Notes: generated by a model from the letters alone, not told the origin. Positions 45,464-55,340 are shown, counted from the first letter of the stretch. The stretch is DNA of 64,000 nucleotides from Saprospiraceae bacterium (GCA_022448945.1 JAKVCV010000013.1:156911-220910); one strand, 5' to 3'. Translations and numbers: made by a program.

Positions 45464-46608
45464 ACTATTATATTACTATCTGTTTTAATTTCTTCTAACC
45501 CTATAAGTTCGATTTCCATCATAACAGGATTGTGGTCAGAATGTTCGAATTTTAGATTTTTGCCTTCAACTTTTATTACATTTATATTTGGAGAAACTAG
45601 GAAATAATCTATCAACGTTACAGGAGTTTTGCCATAATCAAGTACATTTTTCAATGCTCTGTTTGTAGGGACTTTGTCATCAAATGTCCATTGCCAGTCT
45701 TCAGGTAAAAAATCTGAAGCGATATTAGCGGGTTGATACGTAGAGTCTGTAGCAACGCCAATTGCTAATCCTGCTTTGTCAAATGGAACATTAGGGGGAG
45801 TTTGGTTCCAGTCTCCTCCTACTACAATATAATTACCTTTGTTGTATTCTTTTAAAATAAACTCCCTGAAATATTGCATTTCTTTATCTTTCAGTTTGCC
45901 ACCGTCATAAGCAGAATTATGCGTGTTTACAATAACTAGTTCTTTACCTTCAGGATGGGCTGTTTTATATTTTTGTACCGACATGCATCGGTCTAAATGG
46001 AAAATATAATCAGGCCACCCATATGACCCTGGGAATTGATATCTTGTACTTGTTTGGGCTTTGTATTTTGAAAAACTACTTAGGCCACTTTCCATTTGCC
46101 CCATTACATTCCAGGGGCTAAATATTGGAATTGCAACACGTTTTACAAGAAAATTATAGGCAAAACTACTACTGTATTCTGGTAATTGTGTAAGATATTT
46201 TTCATGTTGATTAATAAAATAACTACGTCTTGAATTTTGATCAACTTCCTGAAGTAAAATAAAATCTGTTTTGTTTTCTGAAATAAACTTAGAAATTCCT
46301 GCTATGTTTTCTATGACAAACTCCTGAGGAGAACGAACCATTTTATCTCCCGAGAAGAAAAATCTATTATCATCATAAAAGAAATTTGATTTCGCACCTA
46401 AACCACCATAGCCAATATTCCAATTTAAAAAGGTGAGCCTATTTTTGACGATGATTTCTTTTTGTCCACTCGATTCAATTTTTAATTTTATCGTTTCTTC
46501 AGGCTGGAAATCAGTAAAAGTGCCATGTGTAAGACAAATCGCAACATAGATGATAAAAAGCACTATGGCGAGAAAACTAAATTTGAATATTTTTTTTATT
46601 ATTTTCAT
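45457..46608 (-). CDS. Endonuclease/exonuclease/phosphatase (EEP) family protein
   Basis: A 383-residue protein with an N-terminal membrane anchor (FKFSFLAIVLFIIYVAIC) and an EEP catalytic domain. The metal and catalytic motifs are visible in order: FLNWNIGYGGL, FILLQEVDQNSRRSY, VVGGDWNQTP and FEHSDHNPVMMEIEL. EEP members hydrolyse phosphodiester bonds of nucleic acids, phosphoinositides or sphingomyelin; the substrate here is unknown. The anchor suggests activity on the periplasmic side of the inner membrane. It overlaps the preceding convergent gene by seven bases, so no room for a terminator exists between them. Confidence 0.88.
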   Translation of the reverse strand: MKIIKKIFKFSFLAIVLFIIYVAICLTHGTFTDFQPEETIKLKIESSGQKEIIVKNRLTFLNWNIGYGGLGAKSNFFYDDNRFFFSGDKMVRSPQEFVIENIAGISKFISENKTDFILLQEVDQNSRRSYFINQHEKYLTQLPEYSSSFAYNFLVKRVAIPIFSPWNVMGQMESGLSSFSKYKAQTSTRYQFPGSYGWPDYIFHLDRCMSVQKYKTAHPEGKELVIVNTHNSAYDGGKLKDKEMQYFREFILKEYNKGNYIVVGGDWNQTPPNVPFDKAGLAIGVATDSTYQPANIASDFLPEDWQWTFDDKVPTNRALKNVLDYGKTPVTLIDYFLVSPNINVIKVEGKNLKFEHSDHNPVMMEIELIGLEEIKTDSNIIVQ

Positions 46609-46818
46609 TTAATAAAAGTCTAAAGGGGAATTTATAATTGGTTTAAAATGTTTATTTTTGTTTGCTAAGTTTCAGTTTGCTTTGCCTGTTGTATTCTAAT
46701 ACAATAGTACTGCTTAATTTTTAGATAGACAAAGGTTTTTTTGCTATTATTTATTTTTAAAATCATTATAATATTTTCTAATTCATATACTTATTTAGAT
46801 AAAGTATAATTCTATTTT

Positions 46819-47268
46819 ATGAACAAATTATCCATTGTTTTTTTGGATATTTTTATTCATTTTTTGCTTTAGTTTTACCCATATCAATGGTCAGGTATTA
46901 CAAAATATGGTTAAAAATCCAAGTTTTGAACAATACAATAAGGTTCGATCCTAATTGGGTAATATTCAAACAATAGATTTTTCTAGCTCACCGACTGATG
47001 CTACGACTTGATAGGAACCATTCGGACATATCCCAATTATAATATTGAAATATCGGGACATACCGTTGACCGGGGTGATCCACAGGCAAATTAGGACCTT
47101 TCAAAAACACGAGCCAAAGGAGTGTATAACTTTTTATTATCCTCAGGGATAAAAAGCGAAAGATTAACCTATAGGGGCTATGGTCAGTCGAGGCCTATTG
47201 CTTTAAATAAAACCCTCGAAGGACGACAAAAAAATGATCGTATTCAATTTAGGATTACAAAAAAATAG
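46819..47268 (+). pseudogene. Decayed OmpA-family gene
   Basis: Pieces of one gene persist in shifted frames. A start ATG with a signal-like MNKLSIVFLDIFIH runs into a frameshift. A second frame then reads SFTHINGQVLQNMVKNPSFE, the opening of Bacteroidota OmpA proteins, before a stop. Later fragments give NIEISGHTVDRGDPQAN and, after a TAG, SKTRAKGVYNFLLSSGIKSE, YRGYGQSRPIALN and GRQKNDRIQFRITKK with a terminal stop: the peptidoglycan-binding OmpA C-terminus. The middle of the gene has been deleted. At least two frameshifts or stops and the loss of the core make it non-functional. No mobile element is visible at its ends. Confidence 0.8.
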
Positions 47269-47278
47269 CGTACCTTTG
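47248..47278 (+). promoter_or_regulatory. Promoter inside the OmpA remnant
   Basis: TTTA (47248-47251), 19 bases, then TACCTTTG (47271-47278): a perfect -7 box with a one-mismatch -33 box at correct spacing. It overlaps the last codons of the OmpA pseudogene and leads to the small gene at 47319, with a predicted leader of about 35 bases. Confidence 0.65.
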
Positions 47279-47318
47279 TAGGACTTATTTTTTAAATTAT
47301 TCCAGATGCTGTAGAACT

Positions 47319-47687
47319 ATGAAAAAAACAATCGAAAATAACACAATTAGTAATGAAATGAAACAGATTTTAGATGAATTAAAATCGTCTTTTCAAAACA
47401 ATAAAGAAGTCACAGAAGATGTAGTTATGAAGATGAAAGATTTAAGAGAGTTATATAAAGAAATTGAACAACCGACAATGGTTAAATCGATACGGTTAAC
47501 ATATGAACACCTTATGAACTATGGGACTTTGGATAACTTGACATACTGGGAAACTGAAGAAATTGAATTGGATGATGAGTGTACAAGTATTGGTTATTAT
47601 TTTGATTTGTTATATAAACCTTTTAATAAGTATAACAGAGAAGAAATAAAAGAAATGAATATTTTGCTTAAAGAAATGGCAGAATAA
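47319..47687 (+). CDS. Small acidic cytoplasmic protein, unknown function
   Basis: A 122-residue protein without a signal peptide or membrane segment. The first 55 residues are charged and helical (MKQILDELKSSFQNNKEVTE, VVMKMKDLRELYKEIEQ), likely a coiled coil. The centre holds a YWETEEIELDDECTSIGYYF segment and the end is again helical. I do not recognise the family. A promoter-like sequence immediately upstream and a strong terminator immediately downstream argue that it is a real single-gene unit. Confidence 0.7.
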   Translation: MKKTIENNTISNEMKQILDELKSSFQNNKEVTEDVVMKMKDLRELYKEIEQPTMVKSIRLTYEHLMNYGTLDNLTYWETEEIELDDECTSIGYYFDLLYKPFNKYNREEIKEMNILLKEMAE

Positions 47688-47706
47688 CATTTGATCTCTA
47701 AAACAA

Positions 47707-47740
47707 AAAAAGTGCTTTTGAATTCAAAAGCACTTTTTTT
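47707..47740. terminator. Bidirectional terminator
   Basis: The stem AGTGCTTTTGAA/TTCAAAAGCACT has an A-tract before and T7 after, between two convergent stop codons (47687 plus, 47776 minus). It can serve both genes. Confidence 0.9.
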
Positions 47741-47775
47741 GTTTCTATATGAGTGAAAATATATATTTCATTTAT

Positions 47776-48921
47776 TTAATCTTCAACTTTTTCTCCAGGA
47801 ATAAGTCTCGATTCACCAGTATCTGTAACACCCATTGAAGTTTTGGCTGATGAAGCAAATTTATCCATCTTTTCTTCCAAGTTTGAGGGGTTGATATAGC
47901 CAATATGTTTGCCAATTACTTTTCCTAATCGTACAAAAACAATACATGGTACATGTGTAACACCAAAACTTCTGTGTAATTTATGTGAACCATCTACCAT
48001 AATAGATTCGAATTTTATTTTGCTGTATTTACGACCAAATTTTTCAATGACCTCATTTGTTTTATTGCAAATACCACATTGAGGGAGTTTAAAGTAGAAA
48101 AGAAGGAATTCTCCCATTCCATAAAGTTCTTTCTTATTTATTTTCTTTAATCCTTTAATTGAACCAACGCTATTGCTGTCACTGATATTTGCACCAGTCA
48201 TTATAATAGAAATCTTTTGCTGTATTGCTGAAAGGCTTAATTCTCCTTGATGTATTGCAATTTGCTTATTTCCTCTTTTGAAAATTATGGCTGGTAAGTT
48301 TTCAATTTTTAATTTGTGCATCAACTTAGGATCATTCTGGATTAAAGTCTTTTCAACTTCAATCATCCCAGCATGTTCATTTTCTATAAATTCAAGACGT
48401 TTCCGCATTTTTCGGCAATCTTTGCTTTTTGAGCCATAAAATTCCAGCACAATCATATTCCCATCATTGTCTTTTGGGGCAGCAAGAACTTGTTTAGATT
48501 GTTCATAGATCATCATGATGGTATTTTTCGCCTTTTCGTCTTGTATATCATCTGCAAATTGACCAAACCATGATGATGATAGCTTTTTGAGCTTAATGGC
48601 CAGCATACCTTCTTCTTTAGAAACTTTTGTGCCTTTTGTTAATAAAGAACCAGAACCATCTATACAACTTTTAAAAATAGGGGAGTCCTTTGCTAATTGC
48701 GTTATTTCTTTATACAATGATTTCCAGTTTTTTTCTCCAGCACTATCTCCTGCTTGTTGCTCAATCAACTTATCTGTTTTTGATTTAAGGAGTCTCATTT
48801 CATTGTACTGCTTCTTAAGTTTACCGGAATGTGCACCTAAATTATTTTTTTTATAATCATCTATCCAGGAAATTGCTAATTTATTGAGTTTCAGTACATC
48901 CTTAAATTCTTCGAGTGTCAT
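47776..48921 (-). CDS. Protein with two thioredoxin-like domains
   Basis: A 381-residue cytoplasmic protein. The N-terminal 145 residues are helical and charged, without a known motif. Two thioredoxin-like folds follow. The first (about residues 153-240, IVLEFYGSKSKDCRKM to LPAIIFKRG) has lost its CxxC and keeps only one Cys. The second (about residues 265-360, LLFYFKLPQCGICNKT to VPCIVFVRLGK) has an intact CGIC near residues 279-282 and a cis-Pro loop. The lone active site suggests one redox-active and one structural domain. A consensus promoter lies about 100 bases upstream (49020-49051). Partner unknown. Confidence 0.78.
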   Translation of the reverse strand: MTLEEFKDVLKLNKLAISWIDDYKKNNLGAHSGKLKKQYNEMRLLKSKTDKLIEQQAGDSAGEKNWKSLYKEITQLAKDSPIFKSCIDGSGSLLTKGTKVSKEEGMLAIKLKKLSSSWFGQFADDIQDEKAKNTIMMIYEQSKQVLAAPKDNDGNMIVLEFYGSKSKDCRKMRKRLEFIENEHAGMIEVEKTLIQNDPKLMHKLKIENLPAIIFKRGNKQIAIHQGELSLSAIQQKISIIMTGANISDSNSVGSIKGLKKINKKELYGMGEFLLFYFKLPQCGICNKTNEVIEKFGRKYSKIKFESIMVDGSHKLHRSFGVTHVPCIVFVRLGKVIGKHIGYINPSNLEEKMDKFASSAKTSMGVTDTGESRLIPGEKVED

Positions 48922-49019
48922 AATTGTCTGTTGCGAGTTTTCACTATTTCATGAACCGTAGTGAAAGATTTATGTTAAAATCAATGTATTTTATATATAT
49001 GATATTCTGCCACCAAACC

Positions 49020-49051
49020 CAAAAATAGCCAATTTTTTTAACAAAAACAAA
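49020..49051 (-). promoter_or_regulatory. Promoter of the double-thioredoxin gene
   Basis: On the minus strand: TTTG-N20-TATTTTTG, fully matching TTTG/TAnnTTTG with correct spacing, about 100 bases before the ATG at 48921. Confidence 0.65.
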
Positions 49052-49135
49052 AACAAATTAAATTTAAACTTTAGATGTAATCATATTATTTGTATTCCTT
49101 AAACAATGAACAGGATAAGGAATGATGCGCTGTAT

Positions 49136-50476
49136 TTATGCATTAGCTTCTTCAATCCATTTGTCTCTGTCGTCAGGAGAAAACGCCCAGGGAGCACCAT
49201 TGTTTTCAATAGCGTTGAACATGCTGTTCCATGGTTCTGGTGATTGTGAGAGTTCAAGAATTGAATTCCTTCTAAGTTCAACAATAATATCGACCGGGCT
49301 AATCATAATAGGGCAGGCTTCCATACACGCATTACACGTTGTACAAGCTAATAATTCTTCTTGTGAGATATAGTCGAATAAATTTTTTGAATCATTATAA
49401 TTTTCAGCGGTAAGCTTGGTAGTATTTTCTTTATGCTCATCAGAAATGAACTCAGTTTTATTGATTTGAATATTTTTGCCAATTTCTTCAGAGCGGTCTC
49501 TAACGTCCATCATTATTTTCCTTGGAGATAATTTTTTTCCAGTCATATTTGCAGGACATACTGAAGTGCATCTTCCACATTCAGTACAGGTATAGGCAGC
49601 TAAAAGATCTGTCCAATGTAGATCAAAGACATCTGATACTCCAAATTTTGGCAAGGGAGCATTTGGGTCGGGTTCTTCAAAAGCAGCATCAGGGTCAAAC
49701 ATTGATGCAACTTCCTTTTGAATGTCAGGCATATTTTTCATCTCGCCTTTCGGTGTTAACCTTGCGTAATAAGTGTTCGGGAAAGCCAGAAGAATATGTA
49801 GATGTTTAGAGTATGGTAGGTAGTTCAAAAAAGCAAAGACAATAATAATATGTCCCCACCATCCAATTCTTTCAATTAGTACAAGATCACTATGTGTAGT
49901 AGATGCCCATAATGGTGAAAGTTGCCCACTTATAAAAAAGTTCAGATCCGGATGTAGTTGCATATCTGCACTATTCATCATAAAGATGAAAGTAACCAAT
50001 AAAAACTCAGCATATAAAATCAGATTGCCATCTAATTTTGGCCATCCATTCATTTCAGGTTTTATAAACCTAGGAATTTTTAGTAGATTTCTTCTTGCTA
50101 AGAATACAATAGTAGCAATGAATGCTCCTAAAGATAGAAATTCAATAAAATTTATCAGGAATGTATAAACTCCACCCAGATATTCACTGAAAAATCTGTG
50201 TTGTGATGTAAAACCGTCTACAAAGATTTCTATAAGTTCAATTTGGGTAAACAAGAAAGCCACATATATAAATAAGTGCATAGTTGCTGCTAAAGGACGT
50301 TTAAACATTTTTTTTTGTCCTAATGCAATCATTACTGTGTTTTTAATCCGCTGAGATTTGTTTCCTTCAATCTTATCTTTTTTGCCAAGCATAATATTGC
50401 GGTAAACAAAACTGTATTTTCTAAAGGCTACAAAAAAAGTAATGAATACAATAGCGGAGAAAATGGCTTGTTCCAT
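49136..50476 (-). CDS. Membrane Fe-S protein (heterodisulfide-reductase-like, 2x[4Fe-4S])
   Basis: A 446-residue protein with about five hydrophobic segments in the first 250 residues (NarI/DsrM-like membrane part), then a soluble ferredoxin-like part with two cluster motifs: CTECGRCTSVCPA near residue 296 and CTTCNACMEACPIM near residue 377. This layout passes electrons between membrane quinols and a cysteine-rich (CCG-domain) partner, whose gene usually lies immediately downstream in Bacteroidota. Here the next gene on the strand is the double-thioredoxin gene and no CCG protein is in the window. A TACATTTG box on the minus strand (50583-50590) may be its -7 element. Confidence 0.88.
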   Translation of the reverse strand: MEQAIFSAIVFITFFVAFRKYSFVYRNIMLGKKDKIEGNKSQRIKNTVMIALGQKKMFKRPLAATMHLFIYVAFLFTQIELIEIFVDGFTSQHRFFSEYLGGVYTFLINFIEFLSLGAFIATIVFLARRNLLKIPRFIKPEMNGWPKLDGNLILYAEFLLVTFIFMMNSADMQLHPDLNFFISGQLSPLWASTTHSDLVLIERIGWWGHIIIVFAFLNYLPYSKHLHILLAFPNTYYARLTPKGEMKNMPDIQKEVASMFDPDAAFEEPDPNAPLPKFGVSDVFDLHWTDLLAAYTCTECGRCTSVCPANMTGKKLSPRKIMMDVRDRSEEIGKNIQINKTEFISDEHKENTTKLTAENYNDSKNLFDYISQEELLACTTCNACMEACPIMISPVDIIVELRRNSILELSQSPEPWNSMFNAIENNGAPWAFSPDDRDKWIEEANA

Positions 50477-50776
50477 AGTGCAGTATTTATAGGTTTATGA
50501 TTGATTGATGTTTGGCAGTAGCTAATTTAACCGAAAAATTATAAATAATACTCAATATATTGATTATTTTTGGTCAAGACCCCAAATGTAATCGTTATAT
50601 CATTGTAATCTTAGTTATGATTAATTACTTTTTTTTCAATTTATATGTGCTGATTTAAGTTCTATTCCAATAATTTTGCAGCTTATTTTAGTTATACTTA
50701 ACTTAAAGGTTACAGTTATAAACATTTTTTTACATATACAATATCAGTGATTTATACAATATTAATTGCTAATAAT

Positions 50777-53041
50777 ATGAAATACTTTTTTGTACTCTTT
50801 TTATTTTTTTCTATATCTGTATTTGCTCAACAGTCTTCAAAACTCAATACAGATTTATATATCCAAATGAAATCGACGGAGTATCAAAATTATTCATTGA
50901 TATATGTTCCTGCTCTTGTTAAAGGAAATTTATCTACTATTGAACAAATCATCAAAGAAGATGGAGGGAATTATAAGTATGGTGTAAAGGATATTGCTTC
51001 TGTTAGAATTTCACTGGCTACTATTGATAGACTTTTAAAAAACAGTGAAGTTCAGCGTATAGAGTCTAGAAAGGTTCTTTTGAAAAACCTTTCTTACATT
51101 GAAGATACCGCTATGCTTAGCAACAATAATGTGTTTGATGTTCATTCAGGAGGTGGTTTATTACCACAGAGTTATCAGGGTGAAGGCGTCCTTATAGGTG
51201 TCATTGATGATGGTTTTGAATGGCAACATCCTGATTTTTTGAATCCTGATAGTTCCACGCGTATTATGCATCTCTGGGATCAGGTATCAACTGACCCGCT
51301 TTACCAGGAATTGTTTTATGGTTATGGCGCTTCATGGACAAATACCGATATAAATAATTTTCAATGTTCTCATTTACCTGGTGATCATGGTTCACATGTT
51401 ATGGGTACTGCAGCGGGTAATGCTAGTGCCTCTGGTAAATACTTGGGTATTGCTCCCAAAGCGGACCTAGCCTGTGTCAAAATAGATGAAGGATTAACTT
51501 TTTTGTCCGGATTTGTTGATGGCGTTAATTATCTATTTGATAAAGCCGATGCCAGTGGACAAGCATGTGCTATTAATTCAAGTGTAGGTAGCTACTCCAG
51601 CGGACATGATGGTAAAGATCTGTATTCCCAATTGATAGATAATATGCTCATTGCTAAATCTGGTCGTGCATTGATACAGGCAGGAGGTAATGAGCGTCAA
51701 ACTAATTTTCATCTTCAGGTTGATTTGAATAATAATAATTCAAAAACCTGGTTTGATTATGATGCTATACATCAGCGCACCCACTTTTTCCTATATGCAG
51801 ATACTGCAGAATTCAATCAGGTATCTTTTTCATTTGAGTTGATTAACCCTGTTACATATCAAACAGAAGCGCAAACAACTTCTTTTAATATTCTTCAGGA
51901 TTTTACTTTTAACGGTTCTGTTGCTTATTTTTCACAGGTTTTGTTTACAGATACCAGTGGAAGTCCTGTGACCCTTGAAATATATGTTGACCAGTATGAA
52001 GATGCTTATGAAGTATATTATGTGATTTCTTCTTTAAATGATCTTGGCAACTGGCAATTTACAACTTCGGGAGTCGGCAAATATGATATCTGGAGTAAGT
52101 CAAATCTAACTAGCACTTCAGATATTTTCCAAAATATTAATATCCCTGACTATGCTAATCCTGATAACGATCAAAGTATTGTTGGGTTCTGGGCATGTTC
52201 CGACAAAGTGGTTACTGTGTCTTCATATCAGAATCGGACAAATATGGTCAATTGGAATGGTGATACTGTAAATATTTCTACCGCTGGTTATCCTAAATAT
52301 GCTATTTCACATTTTTCTAGCTTAGGACCTACACGTACTGGAATGCAAAAACCTAATTTAACTGCTCCCGGAGGTCAAGTAATGTCAGCTGCTAAACTAT
52401 CTACGCTGGCATATTATATATCTATTAATTATAGTTATCTGGATGCAGATGGGTGGCATATTTCCAATAGAGGTACATCTATGGCTGCACCTATGGTTAC
52501 AGGTGCAGTGGCTCTTTTTTTTCAATGTAAGCCATATGCTGATTACCATGATGTTATTCAGGGATTACAAAACAGTGCTAAACTTGATAGCTTTGTAGTA
52601 GCTCAAGTTTTAGCTTTACCCAATGTACACTGGGGCTATGGTAAATTAGATGTTTATAAATTAATTGAGAACTGCCTAATTTATGGTTGTACGGATACTG
52701 CGGCTATAAATTATAATCCATTTGCAACTGCATCAGATAGTTCATGTATCTATACAACTGCTCAGGTTAATCTAATATCTGATGAATTAACTTTAAATTG
52801 TCAACCTAATCCTTTTTTTAATACTATAATTATTGAGTATTTATTACCGCCTAATGAAGAACTTAATAATGCAAGTATTACCATTTATAATCATATTGGT
52901 CAAACAGTATATCGTGAAATTATTAATAATAGAACCGGCAATTTTAATATAGCTAATAATCAATTTTCTTCAGGAACTTATTGCTTGGTTTTAGAAAATA
53001 ATGGAAAAAAAATTGCACTTCAGCAATTGATAAAAATATAA
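50777..53041 (+). CDS. T9SS-secreted S8 serine peptidase (with calcium-site-like insert)
   Basis: I use the ATG at 50777 (track start 50747 plus ten codons), since MKYFFVLFLFFSISVFAQ is a textbook signal peptide. The 754-residue product has a propeptide, then an S8 domain split by a long beta-rich insert. Catalytic residues: Asp in GVIDDGFEWQHPD, His in GDHGSHVMG and Ser in RGTSMAAPMVTGAV near residue 567. After the catalytic domain comes YGCTDTAAINYNPFATASDS with a following SC, the GCTDxxAxNYNPxA motif typical of marine Bacteroidota surface proteins. It ends with a T9SS sorting domain (LNCQPNPFFNTIIIEYLL to SGTYCLVLENNGKKIALQQLIKI). Confidence 0.92.
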   Translation: MKYFFVLFLFFSISVFAQQSSKLNTDLYIQMKSTEYQNYSLIYVPALVKGNLSTIEQIIKEDGGNYKYGVKDIASVRISLATIDRLLKNSEVQRIESRKVLLKNLSYIEDTAMLSNNNVFDVHSGGGLLPQSYQGEGVLIGVIDDGFEWQHPDFLNPDSSTRIMHLWDQVSTDPLYQELFYGYGASWTNTDINNFQCSHLPGDHGSHVMGTAAGNASASGKYLGIAPKADLACVKIDEGLTFLSGFVDGVNYLFDKADASGQACAINSSVGSYSSGHDGKDLYSQLIDNMLIAKSGRALIQAGGNERQTNFHLQVDLNNNNSKTWFDYDAIHQRTHFFLYADTAEFNQVSFSFELINPVTYQTEAQTTSFNILQDFTFNGSVAYFSQVLFTDTSGSPVTLEIYVDQYEDAYEVYYVISSLNDLGNWQFTTSGVGKYDIWSKSNLTSTSDIFQNINIPDYANPDNDQSIVGFWACSDKVVTVSSYQNRTNMVNWNGDTVNISTAGYPKYAISHFSSLGPTRTGMQKPNLTAPGGQVMSAAKLSTLAYYISINYSYLDADGWHISNRGTSMAAPMVTGAVALFFQCKPYADYHDVIQGLQNSAKLDSFVVAQVLALPNVHWGYGKLDVYKLIENCLIYGCTDTAAINYNPFATASDSSCIYTTAQVNLISDELTLNCQPNPFFNTIIIEYLLPPNEELNNASITIYNHIGQTVYREIINNRTGNFNIANNQFSSGTYCLVLENNGKKIALQQLIKI

Positions 53042-53252
53042 TTAGCTTATTATATAAAAATCGAAAAATAAGATATTATTTATTAATAAAATGGCTTATG
53101 GCTATGTTTACTTTTAGATTAATAGTACTATATGCTTAGAAAGTTTGGTTTTAAACTTAAATATTTCTTAATTGCGTATGAATTATTGGTTTAGATTACA
53201 CCTTAGTGTATTTTACCTTTTTGTTATAACAACTTGTAAATAATTCTCATTA

Positions 53253-55286
53253 ATGAGTTTTGTGTATCCTTGGTTTTTGTGGGCTTTAATAGCAACTGTC
53301 ATACCGCTGATTATTCATCTTTTTTATTTCAGAAGGTTCAAGACAGTATATTTTACGAATGTTAAATTTTTGAAGGAGGTAAAAGAACAAACTTCTACCC
53401 GCAGGAGATTGAAACATTTGTTGGTTTTGTTTGCCAGAATTCTGGTAGTTGTCTTTTTAGTGTTTGCTTTTAGTATGCCTTATGTGCCAAGTAAATCCGG
53501 TGCTAACAAGAAAGGAAATAAAGATGTTAGTATCTTTTTTGATAATTCTTTTAGTATGGCAGCCGAAAGTGAAGATGTGCGTTTATTGGAGAAAGCAAGA
53601 AGTCGTGTTCAAGAGATTGTTTCTGCATATAGTGTGAATGATAAAATTCAAATACTTACTGCTGATTTTGAGGGACGCGATCAGCGTTTGTTGACCAAGG
53701 AAGACGCATTGAACAGAATTAATGAAATAGAAATCACATACAATGTCCGTGATCTCTCAAAAGTTTTGATTAGGCAAAAAAATGCTGTTAATACAGGCAA
53801 AAATAAAATCAAAGAATTATATATAGTATCTGATTTTCAGAAAAACATCACTGACCTGGATATTTATAAAGATAGTTTGATCGATTTGACCTTGGTTGCT
53901 TTGCAATCTGTACAAAATCATAATGTTGCTATTGATTCTGCTTGGTTTCAATCACCTGTTCAAAGCCTTAATCAGCCAAACCCTTTAGTTGTAAAGGTGC
54001 ACAACCATTCCGATCGTGAGATTCCTAATATTCGTATGAGTTTGTCTATAGATGACCAGACCAGACCGCTAGGCACCCTGACAATTCCTGCTAAAACTTC
54101 TATTTATGACACTATAGATGTACCAGTTTTACACACCGGATGGTACGAGGCTAAGTTAAATATTACGGATTATCCTATTGAATTTGATAATGATTATTAT
54201 TTCACTTTCAAAGTAGATGAACAAGTTGATATTTTGCAAATTCATGGAGGAACACCAAATCGCTTTGTTGAAGCTACTTTTAGTAACAATGATTATTTTA
54301 AAGCTAGTTCTCAATTTGTAGGTAATCTTAATTACTCTAATTTTTCTGATTTTGATCTTATTATATTAGATGAAATCAATTCAATTCCTTCAGGTCTTAT
54401 TAGTGAATTAAAAAATTATGTTTCCAATAGTGGCAATGTCGTTGTTTTTCCGCACCCTGAGGCTGATCTTGTCAGCTACAATAATTTAACCAGTCAGTTT
54501 AATGCCAACTCATATGGTGATTTCGATCAAAATAAACGGATCGTTTCATATGTAAATTTCCAAGAATTTCTTTTCAATGATGTTTTTGAAGATCGTAGAA
54601 GAAACCTTAAACTACCTATTACTCAAGCAAATTATAGATTATCAAGACGAGCCATTTCAGGAGAGGAAGTTATATTAAGATATCGTGATGGCGGAACTTT
54701 TGTTGGGAAGTTTACTATAGATAAAGGACATCTTTTTCTTTGTGCAGCACCTTTGGGACTTGAGTATTCGGACTTGGTTAAAAATGGCGAAACTTTTGTT
54801 CCCATGTTATATAAAATGGCACTTTCTGCAACTTCTGAAAATAAGATCGCTTATATCATAGGTAGAGATGATGTGCTCGAAACAGATAATCGTACATCAA
54901 ATGCTGAAATGGTATATAAAATTGAAGGTAAACAAGGAGAATTTATTCCTGAACAACGGACAATGGGTAGTCGTATAATGCTTGGTATGAATAACCAAAT
55001 CCATAATGCTGGTTTTTATAACCTCTATTTAAAAAAAGGAGAAAATCATAATAAGTTTGGTTACAATTACGACCGAAAAGAATCCTATTTGTTTTACTAT
55101 AATACCGAAGATTTATCCAATATACTCGGAGAAAATGTAACAATAATTGAAGGTACAGATACAAATAATTTCGTAGAAATAATAAATTCGAAAAATCAAG
55201 GAACAATATTGTGGAAATGGTGCTTGATTATTGCACTAATCTTTTTGGCTATTGAAACAGCTTTAATTCGTTTATGGAAGGCATAA
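53253..55286 (+). CDS. BatA-type membrane protein with VWA domain
   Basis: A 677-residue inner-membrane protein. The N-terminal 80 residues are the aerotolerance-regulator (BatA) module with two membrane helices and the linking segment IPLIIHLFYFRRFKTVYFTN. A von Willebrand A domain follows, with the metal-site strand VSIFFDNSFSM near residue 95. A large periplasmic beta-rich region with a glutamine-amidotransferase-like strand (DLIILDEIN) precedes the C-terminal helix (ILWKWCLIIALIFLAIETAL). Such proteins occur with MoxR ATPases, but none is adjacent here. It probably heads a unit with the 134-residue protein, hydrolase and dipeptidase genes. Confidence 0.88.
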   Translation: MSFVYPWFLWALIATVIPLIIHLFYFRRFKTVYFTNVKFLKEVKEQTSTRRRLKHLLVLFARILVVVFLVFAFSMPYVPSKSGANKKGNKDVSIFFDNSFSMAAESEDVRLLEKARSRVQEIVSAYSVNDKIQILTADFEGRDQRLLTKEDALNRINEIEITYNVRDLSKVLIRQKNAVNTGKNKIKELYIVSDFQKNITDLDIYKDSLIDLTLVALQSVQNHNVAIDSAWFQSPVQSLNQPNPLVVKVHNHSDREIPNIRMSLSIDDQTRPLGTLTIPAKTSIYDTIDVPVLHTGWYEAKLNITDYPIEFDNDYYFTFKVDEQVDILQIHGGTPNRFVEATFSNNDYFKASSQFVGNLNYSNFSDFDLIILDEINSIPSGLISELKNYVSNSGNVVVFPHPEADLVSYNNLTSQFNANSYGDFDQNKRIVSYVNFQEFLFNDVFEDRRRNLKLPITQANYRLSRRAISGEEVILRYRDGGTFVGKFTIDKGHLFLCAAPLGLEYSDLVKNGETFVPMLYKMALSATSENKIAYIIGRDDVLETDNRTSNAEMVYKIEGKQGEFIPEQRTMGSRIMLGMNNQIHNAGFYNLYLKKGENHNKFGYNYDRKESYLFYYNTEDLSNILGENVTIIEGTDTNNFVEIINSKNQGTILWKWCLIIALIFLAIETALIRLWKA

Positions 55287-55340
55287 TTCCTTTAGTTTAT
55301 TAAATGACACCTACTATTAAGATTATTCATTTATTTAAAA

